A DNA stretch of 64,000 bases from JBNAVJ01 sp049700455 (GCA_049700455.1 JBNAVJ010000002.1:168667-232666), one strand, 5' to 3'; positions 1 through 10,059 are shown, counted from the first letter of the stretch. Numbers and translations are program-made. The notes: generated from the letters alone by a model not told the origin.

Positions 1-1245
1 AATTAAGCCAAAGATTAACCCGAATGTAACATCCGGGAAAAGAGTGTGGTTAAAAAGTCCATGAATTATAAGAATTGACAAAAGCGAATATAATATCAAC
101 CCATAAGTTCTGAACTCACCAAGAGTTTTCTTAATTACAAGATTCAATTTTTTGAATGCTGTATATAGGATGTATAAAAATGGGACTGTTCCCATTACCC
201 CCTGTTCTGCAAGTAAAGCAAATAGCCAGGAATGTACCACTGTAATAAATGCGACCCCAAATGTATAAATCTTATAATCATAATTAATATAGAGATTATA
301 AAAATTATGATAACCAACCCCAAAAATTGGATAATCCATAAACATATGCAGTGCAGCATAGTTAGCAATGAAACGGGTTATATTACTGGGTTCAAATAAG
401 AGCTGTGTTAGGAAACCAGCATCAGCATACATTCCGCTACCAAGTCGCTTTGCCGTTACAATCATTAGCAACAAATAAGCTAACGCAAGGAAAATAACTG
501 CATAGATAAGCTTGCCACGTCTGGTAGAATGCTTGATATAAACTAAAGGTGCTACTATCATCAAAGTAATAATAGATGAGCGTGATAATGTTAAGAATAA
601 GTAAACAGTACAGATCAGTACATTAATTCCCAGCAAAACCCTACGAAGCTGATGTTCTTTATCATCGAGAAATAATATTGCTGATGTAAGTATCATAAAA
701 ACTTCGAAGCGCCCCAAATAGTTATAGTCCGGAAATGGCCCTCCCAATCTGCCGCTAAACGCGGTAGATAATTCATATATTAGATATATATTTACAAGCA
801 CTCCAGAAATAAGAAATACGTTGATGTAAAATTTTATCTCGTTCAGGTGTTCAACAGAATTATAAACAAAAAAAATCAGAAGAATTTGCATTACCACAAA
901 AGTTGTTACCGCCTTAAAAACACCACGAAAACTGCTGTCATAAATTGTTATCTCTGTTAAATTACCTTTGTAATCAACTCCAAAAAACATTGAAGTGTAA
1001 AAAGATACCGTTAAAAGGAGTATAAAAATTAGTAGTAATTTATTAATTCCAGCCAGACTTTCGGGAATTTGGTGGTAACTAAGCAAAACAACAAAAAAAA
1101 GACAGAACATTGTCACCTGGAAATAATTAATCGGCAAGAATAAAAAATCCCCAAAAGACAATGGGGCATACAGAATGATAAGGGCTATAAAAAAAGATGG
1201 CCTGAAAAACTTATCCAGATAGGCAACATATGGCTCGTATCTCAT
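1..1245 (-). CDS. O-antigen ligase / polymerase-like membrane protein (Wzy_C family), partial
   Basis: The gene runs off the left edge of the window, so its C-terminus is missing. About 415 residues are readable from an ATG at 1245. They are very hydrophobic, with roughly ten membrane segments. Typical O-antigen ligase features are visible: a TLSRSS motif mid-protein, a P-I-F-G-V-G-Y-H-N segment, then V-H-S-W in a loop before a glutamate-containing AEQGVMG helix. Such proteins polymerise or ligate lipid-linked glycans at the periplasmic face of the inner membrane. It follows the Wzz-like gene by 8 bp and is the last visible gene of a polysaccharide operon. The family call is firm; ligase versus polymerase cannot be decided here. 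Confidence 0.8.
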   Translation of the reverse strand, partial: MRYEPYVAYLDKFFRPSFFIALIILYAPLSFGDFLFLPINYFQVTMFCLFFVVLLSYHQIPESLAGINKLLLIFILLLTVSFYTSMFFGVDYKGNLTEITIYDSSFRGVFKAVTTFVVMQILLIFFVYNSVEHLNEIKFYINVFLISGVLVNIYLIYELSTAFSGRLGGPFPDYNYLGRFEVFMILTSAILFLDDKEHQLRRVLLGINVLICTVYLFLTLSRSSIITLMIVAPLVYIKHSTRRGKLIYAVIFLALAYLLLMIVTAKRLGSGMYADAGFLTQLLFEPSNITRFIANYAALHMFMDYPIFGVGYHNFYNLYINYDYKIYTFGVAFITVVHSWLFALLAEQGVMGTVPFLYILYTAFKKLNLVIKKTLGEFRTYGLILYSLLSILIIHGLFNHTLFPDVTFGLIFGLI

Positions 1246-1253
1246 AGACCAGC

Positions 1254-2387
1254 TTAAGAAATACTTTTTACATTTTTAACCTGGTGATACACGAAGGAAA
1301 ACAAATACGACATTGCAAATACAAGAATAGTTACTATGCTTATTATTAAAACCCGTTTGGGCTTAACCTTGTATTCGGGTAAGCTTGGTTGGTCTAACAC
1401 AAGAACGGAGGGCATTTCTTTTTTTTCCTCAATTTTGGCTTGCTCATAAACCGGGAGTAGAAATTGAAGTATCTTATTCTGGATCTCAACTTCTCGAACT
1501 AATCTCAGATAATTAATTACAACCTCTGGTTTGCCTTTTAATCTAAGAAGGCTATTATCAATATCGGGAGCATTTTTGACATCATTCAACTGTTTTTTAA
1601 GTAGTGCAATTTTTTCTTCTTGAAGTTTAACTTCATTTTGGTCTGGACTTATAATCTTTTTCAACAAATCTAACTTAACCTCTTCCGAAGCAATTTCTGA
1701 TTCCAGTTGAACTTCTGTCTGCGCAACTAACTTAGTTATAACATCAGGCGCAATACCATAAATATCTTGAAAATGCCTCAAACTATCCTCTGCACGCTTT
1801 AGGTCATCTCTTGCAGTCTTGTATCTGGCTTCAATGAATTCACGATTATTCTTTGCATTTTGGACATTCAACTCTATATTAATAGTATTAAGTTTTTCGA
1901 TTAAATATTCTGCTATTTCCTTTGCTCTTTGAGGATTCTTATCATATACCCCTATATCCATAGTCCCTGCTATCTTGTCCTTTTTAATTTCAAGCACCTT
2001 TTCTCGAAAATATTTAATAGCATCTTGCATATATTTGAAATCCCAATCATCATTTAACTTAAACTTTACAATAACATCCTCAACACACCTTCTGCTCAAG
2101 AGAATGTTTTCGTAAAGGCTGAGTTCTCGTCCCATCATTCCACCACCTGTCAATTCCTCCAGCCCCCCCATCTCCTGTAAACCTGCTCCCCCAAGTAATG
2201 AGGCAATACCAGACACTTTTGCTGAAGTCTTAACAGTTGCTGAAGACAAATAAATTGGATCAGCAATAAAAAAAATGTATATAGTAATCGCAACGAATGC
2301 AATACCAGTAGGATATAATATCCGCTTGCGATAGTTCTTAAAGATTTCAATCAAATCGAACAAACTAACTCTCTTTGAACTTGTCAT
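1254..2387 (-). CDS. Wzz/chain-length determinant-type polysaccharide co-polymerase
   Basis: 377 residues with one membrane segment near the N-terminus (about 24-43) and a second near the C-terminus (about 349-369). Between them is a long helical, charged periplasmic region (about 190-290) that looks like a coiled coil. This two-helix hairpin is the Wzz/GumC-like architecture, which sets glycan chain length in the inner membrane. No Walker motifs or C-terminal tyrosine cluster are seen, so a fused BY-kinase is absent. It lies 4 bp downstream of the Wza-like export gene and 8 bp upstream of the Wzy-like gene, which supports the assignment. Confidence 0.85.
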   Translation of the reverse strand: MTSSKRVSLFDLIEIFKNYRKRILYPTGIAFVAITIYIFFIADPIYLSSATVKTSAKVSGIASLLGGAGLQEMGGLEELTGGGMMGRELSLYENILLSRRCVEDVIVKFKLNDDWDFKYMQDAIKYFREKVLEIKKDKIAGTMDIGVYDKNPQRAKEIAEYLIEKLNTINIELNVQNAKNNREFIEARYKTARDDLKRAEDSLRHFQDIYGIAPDVITKLVAQTEVQLESEIASEEVKLDLLKKIISPDQNEVKLQEEKIALLKKQLNDVKNAPDIDNSLLRLKGKPEVVINYLRLVREVEIQNKILQFLLPVYEQAKIEEKKEMPSVLVLDQPSLPEYKVKPKRVLIISIVTILVFAMSYLFSFVYHQVKNVKSIS

Positions 2388-2391
2388 TTTT

Positions 2392-4050
2392 TTATTTCTG
2401 TGTATTTCTAATTAATATATATGTTGTTATTACACCAATAATCACACTTGCTATCTGGCTTATGATTGTCACTATTTCAGGAAATGGTCTTTCTACTACT
2501 TTTGGTACATAGATGAAATCGCCAGAACGCACGGCAACATCACCAGGTTTATACCACCCTCGTGTGTTAAAACGGATAATCCTCGTGTGTGATTTATCAG
2601 CCGCAAGCGTATACCCCCCAGCCTTCTCAATGTAATACTCAACATCTGCACCTTCTTTATAAGCAACATAACCTTCCGCCTGAACCTGACCATACACATA
2701 TACTATCTTCTTATCATCGTTAATATAAACTATGTCCTTATCTTCGATTATGATATTCTGACTTTCATCATTTTCAAGAAATAATTTCTCAAAATCAACT
2801 ATCACCCTGTTTCTGCGACCCCTAACGTCCTCCATAAAATTCAATTTGTCCTGCTCCGTAACAATAAAATCACTTGCTCTCTTATTAATCATAATTTCCA
2901 TAGTATCCTTTAAGGTATATTCTTCATCATAGTTCCGGAAAATAATGCATAGAGGCAGGTATGCATTCTTTGTAAACCCACCTGCCATTTCAATCACATC
3001 TCTAAGTCTTGTCTGTTTGAAAGTTATTGGATATAAACCTGGTCTCACCACTTCTCCTAAAATCCGGCAGGTAATCATTTTTTGATAATTGGTCTTATAC
3101 TTTACAAAAATTCTATCAAAAACTTCTATCTTAAAATTTTTATCTCTTTCATAAGAAAGATAATATTCTTTAAAACCTTCAGTATTCCCATATGGTCTGA
3201 AAACCACTATGCTATCAGGCTCAGCATCAGCATCAAAACCTCGTCCTAACGCTATAACTGATTCAAGATTATCATCAGGAGCATATTCATAAGTTCCTCC
3301 CAGCTGGACAGCTCCTTCAACCGTTATGCAATTTCTGCCCAGATAAGTATTGGGTATTTTTAGCAAGTCCCCTTCGAGAAACGGAGGGTTATATCTATCA
3401 TCCTTGGTATGGAAATATTTGTATATATCCACCCTCTGGACAGTACCATCTTTTCTTCTCAATTCAATGTTTCGAAGTGATATGGGATTAGGTACATCTT
3501 TTGCTGTCTTCAGTGACAACTCAATCCGCTTTGAAACGTTTAAAGTATCAAAAATAATAGCGCTCAAAAGCTGAGAGGGTCTGGTTAAGCCAGTTACAGG
3601 ATAAGTGCCCTGAGATAATCCTGAAACTTGTACTAAAAAGGTCCGCGGACTGGACAGAGTGAAACTAACGTCGCTGGTGTAATATCTCTTTTTAACAGCT
3701 TGAATAACTTTCTCTTTTGCTGCTCTCAATGTTAACCCTGCAACCTTGACCTCGCCCACCGTTGGAATTACTACGGACCCTTCGAGATTCACTGGAAGAG
3801 GCAATAACTGATTGATAAAGCCGTAAAGTCCAAGAGTGAATATATCCCCCTGCCCCACAATATACTTATCCGCATCTATAGTACCTTCTACAGGGACAGT
3901 AGAAGTTATTATTCCCTGATTGTTAATTTCCGATAGGAGGTGGAATGCATCAGCATTGATTTTAGGTAATTCAGTCGGCTGATTTATCTGACCAAATGCA
4001 TAATATGAAAAAACAAGAAGTAACGCTGCCGAAAAAACTTTTGCTTTCAT
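2392..4050 (-). CDS. Wza-like outer-membrane polysaccharide export protein (Poly_export/SLBB)
   Basis: 552 residues. An N-terminal signal peptide (about 1-20, ending A-F-G-Q) is followed by a poly_export domain (about 60-150, beginning with an I-V-G-Q-G-D-I-F segment) and several SLBB-type beta-grasp repeats (motifs such as V-E-G-A-V-Q-L-G-G and G-Q-V-Q-A-E-G-Y). A C-terminal hydrophobic helix (about 527-548) would match the outer-membrane helix of Wza. Its role is the translocon for capsule or exopolysaccharide. Two bases separate it from the phosphomutase gene and four from the Wzz-like gene, indicating one operon. No lipobox cysteine is obvious after the signal peptide. Confidence 0.88.
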   Translation of the reverse strand: MKAKVFSAALLLVFSYYAFGQINQPTELPKINADAFHLLSEINNQGIITSTVPVEGTIDADKYIVGQGDIFTLGLYGFINQLLPLPVNLEGSVVIPTVGEVKVAGLTLRAAKEKVIQAVKKRYYTSDVSFTLSSPRTFLVQVSGLSQGTYPVTGLTRPSQLLSAIIFDTLNVSKRIELSLKTAKDVPNPISLRNIELRRKDGTVQRVDIYKYFHTKDDRYNPPFLEGDLLKIPNTYLGRNCITVEGAVQLGGTYEYAPDDNLESVIALGRGFDADAEPDSIVVFRPYGNTEGFKEYYLSYERDKNFKIEVFDRIFVKYKTNYQKMITCRILGEVVRPGLYPITFKQTRLRDVIEMAGGFTKNAYLPLCIIFRNYDEEYTLKDTMEIMINKRASDFIVTEQDKLNFMEDVRGRRNRVIVDFEKLFLENDESQNIIIEDKDIVYINDDKKIVYVYGQVQAEGYVAYKEGADVEYYIEKAGGYTLAADKSHTRIIRFNTRGWYKPGDVAVRSGDFIYVPKVVERPFPEIVTIISQIASVIIGVITTYILIRNTQK

Positions 4051-4052
4051 TA

Positions 4053-5465
4053 TTAATGTAACTTAAAAGTACTGATTGTTGAATTTAGAATTTCCATTGT
4101 GTTATCTAATCCATACGTCTCACAATAAAATCTGAGCAATGGCTCAGTTCCACTTGCTCTAACAATTATCCATCCATCAGAAAAACTGAATTTGTAACCA
4201 TCAAGGTTACCAATACTTATAATTTCGCGATTTGCAAGTTTATCACCAACTTTCAATCTCTTGCAATGCTCCAGAGTCTCCTGTTTCAAAGCATCCGTGG
4301 TATGAACATCAATTCGATTGTAAAAGAACTTTCCAAACTCTTCTTCCAGATTTTTCAATAATTCACTTACACTCTTTCCTGAAGTTGCAAGCATTTCAAG
4401 ATATAACAATGCATTGAAAATACCATCCCTCTCAGGAAGATGTCCCTTTATACCTATACCTCCACTTTCTTCAGCCCCAATCATAACATCATCAGAAATC
4501 ATTATTTTGGAAATATGTTTGAATCCAATCGGAACAGTTTTCAATTGAAGATTATATTTTTCACAATATTTTTCTATCAAAGTACTTGTGGAATAGCCTC
4601 GAACAACCATTCCAGTATATTGTTTGTAATGGTGAACATATTTTAATAGCAAAGCAAAAGTCTTTTGAGCATCAACAAAATTACCCTTTTCATCTATAAT
4701 TGCTATTCTATCAGCATCGCCATCAGTAACCAACCCTATATCATAATTCCCTTTAGTTACCACATCCATTATTTCTTTGAGGTTTCTGGCAACTGGTTCA
4801 GGTGACCCTCCACCAAAAGCGGGATTCCACTCAGCATGAAGTTGATCTATAGATACAAGTTGATTAATAATATTCTGTCCTGCTCCATACATAGCATCAT
4901 AAACTGCACGTAAATTTGCTTTTTCTATTAAACGAACGTCAATCTTTTTTCTCAAATCATCCACATAAAACGTCCTCCCATCAAAGTACTTAATCATTCC
5001 TGATTGAAGAAGCTCTTCAAATGGCTTATCAATTTTAACACTGTCAATGTTTTTCAGTTCGTTTTCTACAAGCGATATGTTTTCAGGACTCATTGAGCCA
5101 CCAAATTCATCCTTTAATTTAAAACCATTGTATTTATAAGGATTGTGAGATGCTGTAATCATTACTCCATAAGCAAAATTCATATCCTTTGTAATTAAAG
5201 AGATGCTTGGTGTTGTTACAAATGAATCTGTAAGATATGTTGTAATACCTTCATTGGCAAACACTTCTGCGGCACAATGTGCAAACTCTTTTGAGAGGAA
5301 ACGGGTATCATAGCCTATGATAATACCATTTAAAAGCTTGTGATGTTTCTTAAATGCCCGCGATGTAGCCAAAGAAACTCTTCGGACATTTTCAAAAGTG
5401 TAAGTATCTGCAATGATGGCTCTCCAACCATCAGTACCAAATTTTACTACTTCTTTTTCTCTCAT
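4053..5465 (-). CDS. Phosphoglucomutase/phosphomannomutase family protein
   Basis: 470 residues, full length for the alpha-D-phosphohexomutase family. The phosphoserine loop TASHNPYKYNG (Ser about 106), the metal loop DGDADRIAI (Asp about 248, 250 and 252), the sugar-binding loop GAEESGGIG and the phosphate-binding loop RASGTEP near the C-terminus are all present. It interconverts hexose 1- and 6-phosphates and would supply sugar nucleotide precursors. It heads the polysaccharide gene run, with only 2 bp before the export gene. Glucose versus mannose specificity cannot be read from sequence. Confidence 0.9.
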   Translation of the reverse strand: MREKEVVKFGTDGWRAIIADTYTFENVRRVSLATSRAFKKHHKLLNGIIIGYDTRFLSKEFAHCAAEVFANEGITTYLTDSFVTTPSISLITKDMNFAYGVMITASHNPYKYNGFKLKDEFGGSMSPENISLVENELKNIDSVKIDKPFEELLQSGMIKYFDGRTFYVDDLRKKIDVRLIEKANLRAVYDAMYGAGQNIINQLVSIDQLHAEWNPAFGGGSPEPVARNLKEIMDVVTKGNYDIGLVTDGDADRIAIIDEKGNFVDAQKTFALLLKYVHHYKQYTGMVVRGYSTSTLIEKYCEKYNLQLKTVPIGFKHISKIMISDDVMIGAEESGGIGIKGHLPERDGIFNALLYLEMLATSGKSVSELLKNLEEEFGKFFYNRIDVHTTDALKQETLEHCKRLKVGDKLANREIISIGNLDGYKFSFSDGWIIVRASGTEPLLRFYCETYGLDNTMEILNSTISTFKLH

Positions 5466-5495
5466 ACATTAATTTATTAAAAGGGTAGAGTAAAC

Positions 5496-5915
5496 CTACG
5501 TTAGCACCCTCCGGTTTTGATTTACCCAATCTTTAACATATTCAACTATTTCGTATGTGGGTGTACCTGGTGTGAAAAGTTTTCCAACTCCTATTTTATT
5601 TAATTCTGCAATATCAGAATCAGACATTATCCCCCCTCCGAATAGTAAAACATCATTTAACCCCTTTTCCTCCATTAATTTTTTTATCTTAGGAAATATA
5701 GTCATATGGGCTCCGCTGAGGATACTTACCCCAATTGCATCTGCATCTTCCTGAATTGCGGCTTCGACCATTGATTCTGGTGTTTGTCTTAACCCAAGAT
5801 ATATCACCTCAATTCCAGCATCCCTTAGCGCTGAGGCGATAACTTTAGCACCACGGTCGTGTCCATCTAAACCGACTTTACCTATAATCACCCGTATTTT
5901 TCTTGTATTATCCAA
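5496..5915 (-). CDS. Standalone B12-binding domain protein (methylmalonyl-CoA mutase C-terminal-like)
   Basis: 139 residues, the size of a single cobalamin-binding Rossmann domain. The DxHxxG motif that carries the lower-axial histidine is visible (D17, H19, G22 in LDGHDRG), followed by SxL (SILSG, about 65) and a GG motif (FGGGIM, about 93). Such domains pair with a separate catalytic subunit in acyl-CoA mutases, but no mutase large subunit is in this window. The start codon is a TTG; the reading frame fits the family N-terminus closely, so I keep it. It is separated by about 30 bp from the phosphomutase gene. Confidence 0.85.
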   Translation of the reverse strand: MDNTRKIRVIIGKVGLDGHDRGAKVIASALRDAGIEVIYLGLRQTPESMVEAAIQEDADAIGVSILSGAHMTIFPKIKKLMEEKGLNDVLLFGGGIMSDSDIAELNKIGVGKLFTPGTPTYEIVEYVKDWVNQNRRVLT

Positions 5916-5966
5916 TTTAACAATTTTAAAATATAGTATTATTAATGTTTTTCTTCAAGGATATTA

Positions 5967-6941
5967 CTATCCATTATCTTCAGATGGAATTTCTGAAATT
6001 GGTCTTATTTTTCTTCTTTGATAAATACTTAATGAAATTATCCCAATGACAATTGCAAACCAGAGTGTTGCTATACGAATGATGAGAGCAGAAGCAACCG
6101 AGAGTGCTTCCGGGATCTTTAAATAAATAAGCAAGCCAGTTAAGGAAGCCTCAGTTGCCCCCAAACCACCAGGTAACATCATTATTGCACCAAGCAGAGT
6201 TGAAAACGCATAGATAAAAGTTGCTGAAAGAATACTTACCTCTATTGTTTCTGTAAAAGAATTTACAACGAGGTAAAATCCCACACATTCAAAAAACCAC
6301 GAGACAACGCTCAAAGCTATCACCACTAAAAGAGGCTTAATCTTAACAAGAAGATAAATAGATTCATAGGAGTTTCGTAATCTTATACCATACCTTTCAA
6401 GAAATCGTATCTTTGAAATTAAAGTTATTATTTTAATAGAAAGTGTCCTATAACTTATCAGTATAATCACCAATATAAAAACCACTCCCGTAATTACAAC
6501 TAAAATTCTCCCGTAATTAAATACTATAGCCCCAATAAGACAAAGTATCACTATAGAAAGAAAATCCGTTAACCTCTCAGCAATAACAATAGGGGCTGAA
6601 TAACTGATTGATGTCCCATTTTCCTCTTTAAGTAAATAACTTTTGAAGACCTCTCCTAATTTGCCGGGTGTAACACTCATTGTAAATGCTGACAAAAAAA
6701 TTAAAAGGCTGTTTGTTTTTTTGATTCTGATATTGAGTAAGGATAAATAATATTCCCACTTAAAATATCTTATCAAATAATTAAAGAGTGAAAGTAAAAG
6801 CACAAGCGGGAAATATAACCAGTTAAAACCAACAACTGCTTTTGCCAGATTATCAAAATCTGCATAAATACTAAACCCGAGATAAACAATAACACCTGCT
6901 ATAATTGAAAGGATAATTCTTTGTTTGTATTTTTTAAACAC
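5967..6941 (-). CDS. Lysylphosphatidylglycerol synthase TM-region-like (UPF0104/AglD family) membrane protein
   Basis: 324 residues with about eight hydrophobic helices. The segments TMSVTPGKLGEVFKSYLL (about 90-108) and LPGGLGATEASLTG (about 257-270) are the conserved signature of the flippase-like/LPG-synthase transmembrane family. There is no C-terminal aminoacyl-transfer domain, so lysyl transfer itself is unlikely; a lipid or lipid-sugar transport role is possible but unproven. Translation starts at a GTG that overlaps the maf stop codon (TAGTG), implying translational coupling. Confidence 0.8.
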   Translation of the reverse strand: MFKKYKQRIILSIIAGVIVYLGFSIYADFDNLAKAVVGFNWLYFPLVLLLSLFNYLIRYFKWEYYLSLLNIRIKKTNSLLIFLSAFTMSVTPGKLGEVFKSYLLKEENGTSISYSAPIVIAERLTDFLSIVILCLIGAIVFNYGRILVVITGVVFILVIILISYRTLSIKIITLISKIRFLERYGIRLRNSYESIYLLVKIKPLLVVIALSVVSWFFECVGFYLVVNSFTETIEVSILSATFIYAFSTLLGAIMMLPGGLGATEASLTGLLIYLKIPEALSVASALIIRIATLWFAIVIGIISLSIYQRRKIRPISEIPSEDNG

Positions 6942-7531
6942 TACCCAACAATTTCGTTTAACATAATGTAGAGCCTGCTAAGCGGTAATCCCACAACATT
7001 ATAATAATCGCCTCTTATTTCTTCTATAAACAAACATCCAAAGTCATCCTGAATTCCATAAGCACCCGCCTTATCAAGAGGTTTGAAATTTTCAACATAG
7101 TAATTTATTTCAGAAGTATCCAGTTTTCTAAACTTGACTGCTGTCTTTACGTAGTTAAAAAGTTCTTTACCGGTAAAAGTATCTACAAGATAGATTCCTG
7201 TATAGACAATATGAGTTTGACCACTTAAAACCTTCAAGTAATTTTTTGCTCGTTTTAATGAACTGGGTTTATGTAGGATTAAATTTCCAAGAACAACTAT
7301 TGTATCAGCTGCAATAATTATTTCATCATGAAATCTTGTTGAGACCTCTTTTGCTTTAGCTTCTGAATTACGGCGTATAATTTTGGTGGGTACAGAATAG
7401 TTATCTTCATCTTCTTCAATCTCTGAGGGATATACAATAAAATTTAAGCCGATTTGTTTCAATAATCTGATTCTGCGTTCAGATCTGGAAGCAAGAACGT
7501 ATTTTCTGGAAAGTATTTTTTTAACGTTCAT
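6941..7531 (-). CDS. maf: Maf-family nucleoside triphosphate pyrophosphatase
   Basis: 196 residues, typical length. The N-terminal LASRSERR motif (about 13-20), the AADTIVV motif with the catalytic-base aspartate (about 76) and a KAGAYGIQ motif near 150-160 are present. Maf enzymes hydrolyse non-canonical or canonical NTPs to NMP and are linked to division and housecleaning. It overlaps the end of proS by 11 bp and the following membrane gene by 1 bp, so the three genes are probably cotranscribed. The exact substrate (dTTP/UTP type or modified bases) is not decided. Confidence 0.92.
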   Translation of the reverse strand: MNVKKILSRKYVLASRSERRIRLLKQIGLNFIVYPSEIEEDEDNYSVPTKIIRRNSEAKAKEVSTRFHDEIIIAADTIVVLGNLILHKPSSLKRAKNYLKVLSGQTHIVYTGIYLVDTFTGKELFNYVKTAVKFRKLDTSEINYYVENFKPLDKAGAYGIQDDFGCLFIEEIRGDYYNVVGLPLSRLYIMLNEIVG

Positions 7532-9248
7532 TTAATAAGCTGATAACTTTTTCCACAACGTCATCCTTATTCACAATTAATCTTTTCCCAGTTTTACGTA
7601 TTTTAATTTCTACTTCATTAGTTTTTATATTCTTTTCTCCAACAATAATTTGATACGGGATGCCTATCAAATCAGCATCATTAAATTTAACCCCCGGTCT
7701 GACCTCTTCCCTATCATCATAAAGTATCTCTATTGTTTTTGTGTTCAACTGATGATAAATATTTTCGGATACAATTTTCAGATTTTCATTGTGCATATTT
7801 ACACAAATTAAATGCACCTGAAATGGCGCAATTTCTCCCTGCCAGATAATTCCATATTTATCATGATTCTGCTCAATATGAGAAGCTGCTATCCTCTCAA
7901 TACCAATACCATAGCTACCCATAATAATAGGATGTTCCTTACCATTTTTATCAAGGAAATACGCACCCAGCGCCTCCGAATATTTTGTACCTAACTTGAA
8001 TATGTGCCCAACTTCTATAGCACGAGTAACACGCAACTTGCTTTTTCTGTCAATAGTATACTCTCCATCCTTTACAATTCGTAAATCATAATATTTGATA
8101 TTGGGAACATCTCTTTTCAAATCAATATTTTTCTTGTGATAGTTATCAATATTAGCACCGCTAATTAATTCATCAGCATCTTCAAGCAACAGGTCAGCAA
8201 TAATGATTACATTATCAAGCTTTAAACCAACAGGACCAATAGAACCAGCCTCTGCTCCTGTTATTTCCTTTAACTCATCAGGATGAGCAGGCCTAACATT
8301 CTGCCCGAAAATATTTTTTAACTTAGTTTCGTTAACTTCATCATCACCACAAACAAGTACTAAAATATACTCATCTCTTTCCTCAACACTTCTTGCTGGC
8401 TTAACAAACACCCTTGATTTTGCAAGTCTTGATTTATCAGTTATTCCTAAAAATTCTGCCAGTTCATCTATTGACTTTACATTCGGAGTATGAAAATTTT
8501 CAGCCTTCAAATTTGTATTTCTGCGTCCTACCTTTTCTTTGTATGAGACAGCAACCTCAATATTGGAAGCATACTTACCATCTTCGCTGATTACTACAAT
8601 ATCTTCTCCTGCCTCAGACTCAACCATAAACTCTTCAGATTGACTACCCCCCATTGCTCCACTATAGGCTGTCACAGAAAAAAACTTCAACCCGCAACGT
8701 GTAAAAATTTTCCTATATGCCTGATCCTGTAAACCATATGCAATATCTAAGCCTTCCCAACTCGAATCAAATGAGTATGCGTCCTTCATTGTAAATTGCC
8801 TGCCCCGCAGTACTCCACTGCGTGGTCTTGCTTCATTTCGAAACTTAGTTTGAATCTGATACCAATACTGGGGTAAATCTTTATATGAAATTAAGTTTGG
8901 TTTTGCTATAAGTGTAAAAACTTCCTCGTGTGTGGGTGCCAGAACGAGTTCACGATTTTTTATACGAAAAATTGTATCCCCGTAATCTTCAAGCCTACCC
9001 GTTTGTTCCCATAATTCATTTGGAGATAAAGCCGGTAACAAAAACTCATTGCAACCTATAGCATTCATTTCTTCCCTTACTATTTGTTCAATCTTTTTGA
9101 ATACCCTTAAACCAAGTGGGAGGTATGAATATACTCCTGCTGTTAACAGCCGAATCATTCCTGCCCTGATCATTAACTTATGTGATGGAACAACTGCATC
9201 AGCAGGCTCTTCTTTCAGTGTGGGAACAAAAAACTTTGTAAATCGCAT
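7521..9248 (-). CDS. proS: Prolyl-tRNA synthetase (bacterial type with insertion domain)
   Basis: Charges tRNA-Pro with proline. The class II core starts at RFTKFFVPTLKEEPADAV and includes the motif-2 region (QTKFRNEARPRSGVLRGR) and the motif-3 region with YGIGIER. The long region between about 220 and 390 corresponds to the editing (INS) domain of bacterial ProRS. I chose the ATG at 9248 rather than an ORF-opening codon at 9311, because homology begins there and AGAGAA lies just upstream. That gives 575 residues, the normal length. The gene is transcribed divergently from the HMCES-like gene and leads into maf. Confidence 0.95.
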   Translation of the reverse strand: MRFTKFFVPTLKEEPADAVVPSHKLMIRAGMIRLLTAGVYSYLPLGLRVFKKIEQIVREEMNAIGCNEFLLPALSPNELWEQTGRLEDYGDTIFRIKNRELVLAPTHEEVFTLIAKPNLISYKDLPQYWYQIQTKFRNEARPRSGVLRGRQFTMKDAYSFDSSWEGLDIAYGLQDQAYRKIFTRCGLKFFSVTAYSGAMGGSQSEEFMVESEAGEDIVVISEDGKYASNIEVAVSYKEKVGRRNTNLKAENFHTPNVKSIDELAEFLGITDKSRLAKSRVFVKPARSVEERDEYILVLVCGDDEVNETKLKNIFGQNVRPAHPDELKEITGAEAGSIGPVGLKLDNVIIIADLLLEDADELISGANIDNYHKKNIDLKRDVPNIKYYDLRIVKDGEYTIDRKSKLRVTRAIEVGHIFKLGTKYSEALGAYFLDKNGKEHPIIMGSYGIGIERIAASHIEQNHDKYGIIWQGEIAPFQVHLICVNMHNENLKIVSENIYHQLNTKTIEILYDDREEVRPGVKFNDADLIGIPYQIIVGEKNIKTNEVEIKIRKTGKRLIVNKDDVVEKVISLLNER

Positions 9249-9335
9249 ATATTCTCTATGAAATTTTTTAAACTTTAAATATATAAAGCTATTTATTACT
9301 TTACAATTCAATATTTAGGTTAAGCATACATTTTA

Positions 9336-9959
9336 ATGTGCTCATTTTTTGAAAATACTGATAATCGGTTTGTACTCTCCAGACAACTAATAAAGGATAT
9401 TAAAATAGACCTTAAGACAAATAGGAATATTAACATAGAAAAAACCAGATTCTCCCCAACTGATACAATTGGGATTGTAAAACAAAACAACAAAGAATTT
9501 TCCCTTGAGCCAGCACAATGGGGATTTAAATTAAGCGAAAAGAGTCCTCTTATTTTCAATTCAAGAATAGAAACAGTAATAGAAAAAACTTTTTGGTCCA
9601 ATCTTTTCATGCAAAACAGATGTCTTATGCCAGCAACTGCATTCTTTGAATGGTATAGATTCAAACACACAAGAATTCCATATAGAATTTATCTCAAAGA
9701 TACCGAAGTCTTTTTTATTGCAGGTATTACTATCTCTTTCAACTCACGACTTTACGCTTCAATGATTACCACACTACCTAATGGATTTATTAAAAACATA
9801 CACAACAGAATGCCAGCAATTATTTTTAAAGGACAAATACAAGAATTTCTTACCGCTGATTATGAAACTGCTATGACTCTCTGTTCCCCCTTATATCAAG
9901 AAAAATTTACTGAACTATTCCGTTCTGAAAAACTTGAGAGTCTTTCAAGAAAATCCTGA
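9336..9959 (+). CDS. SOS response-associated peptidase family protein (SRAP/YedK/HMCES-like)
   Basis: 207 residues. The catalytic cysteine is residue 2 (M-C-S-F), exposed after Met removal. The other family residues are present: Asn in FNSRIET (N75), Glu in FFEW (E105) and His in IHNRMP (H156). The family forms thiazolidine crosslinks with abasic sites in single-stranded DNA to protect them. The start is fixed by the need for Cys2. It is one of the few plus-strand genes, with an 87-bp divergent promoter region shared with proS. The usual second-position context is MCGR; here it is MCSFF, a small deviation. Confidence 0.9.
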   Translation: MCSFFENTDNRFVLSRQLIKDIKIDLKTNRNINIEKTRFSPTDTIGIVKQNNKEFSLEPAQWGFKLSEKSPLIFNSRIETVIEKTFWSNLFMQNRCLMPATAFFEWYRFKHTRIPYRIYLKDTEVFFIAGITISFNSRLYASMITTLPNGFIKNIHNRMPAIIFKGQIQEFLTADYETAMTLCSPLYQEKFTELFRSEKLESLSRKS

Positions 9960-10059
9960 CTGAAATTTTAGTATTGATTTAAAAACTCTTTTTACCGATC
10001 ATTGAATAAAATCAATTATATTATTTAGAGCTTTATTACCGCTTAATAAACTAAATTGT

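Noticed and set aside
9320..9670. Minus-strand ORF of 116 codons
   Set aside because: Antisense of the HMCES/YedK-like gene, whose catalytic residues are all on the plus strand.
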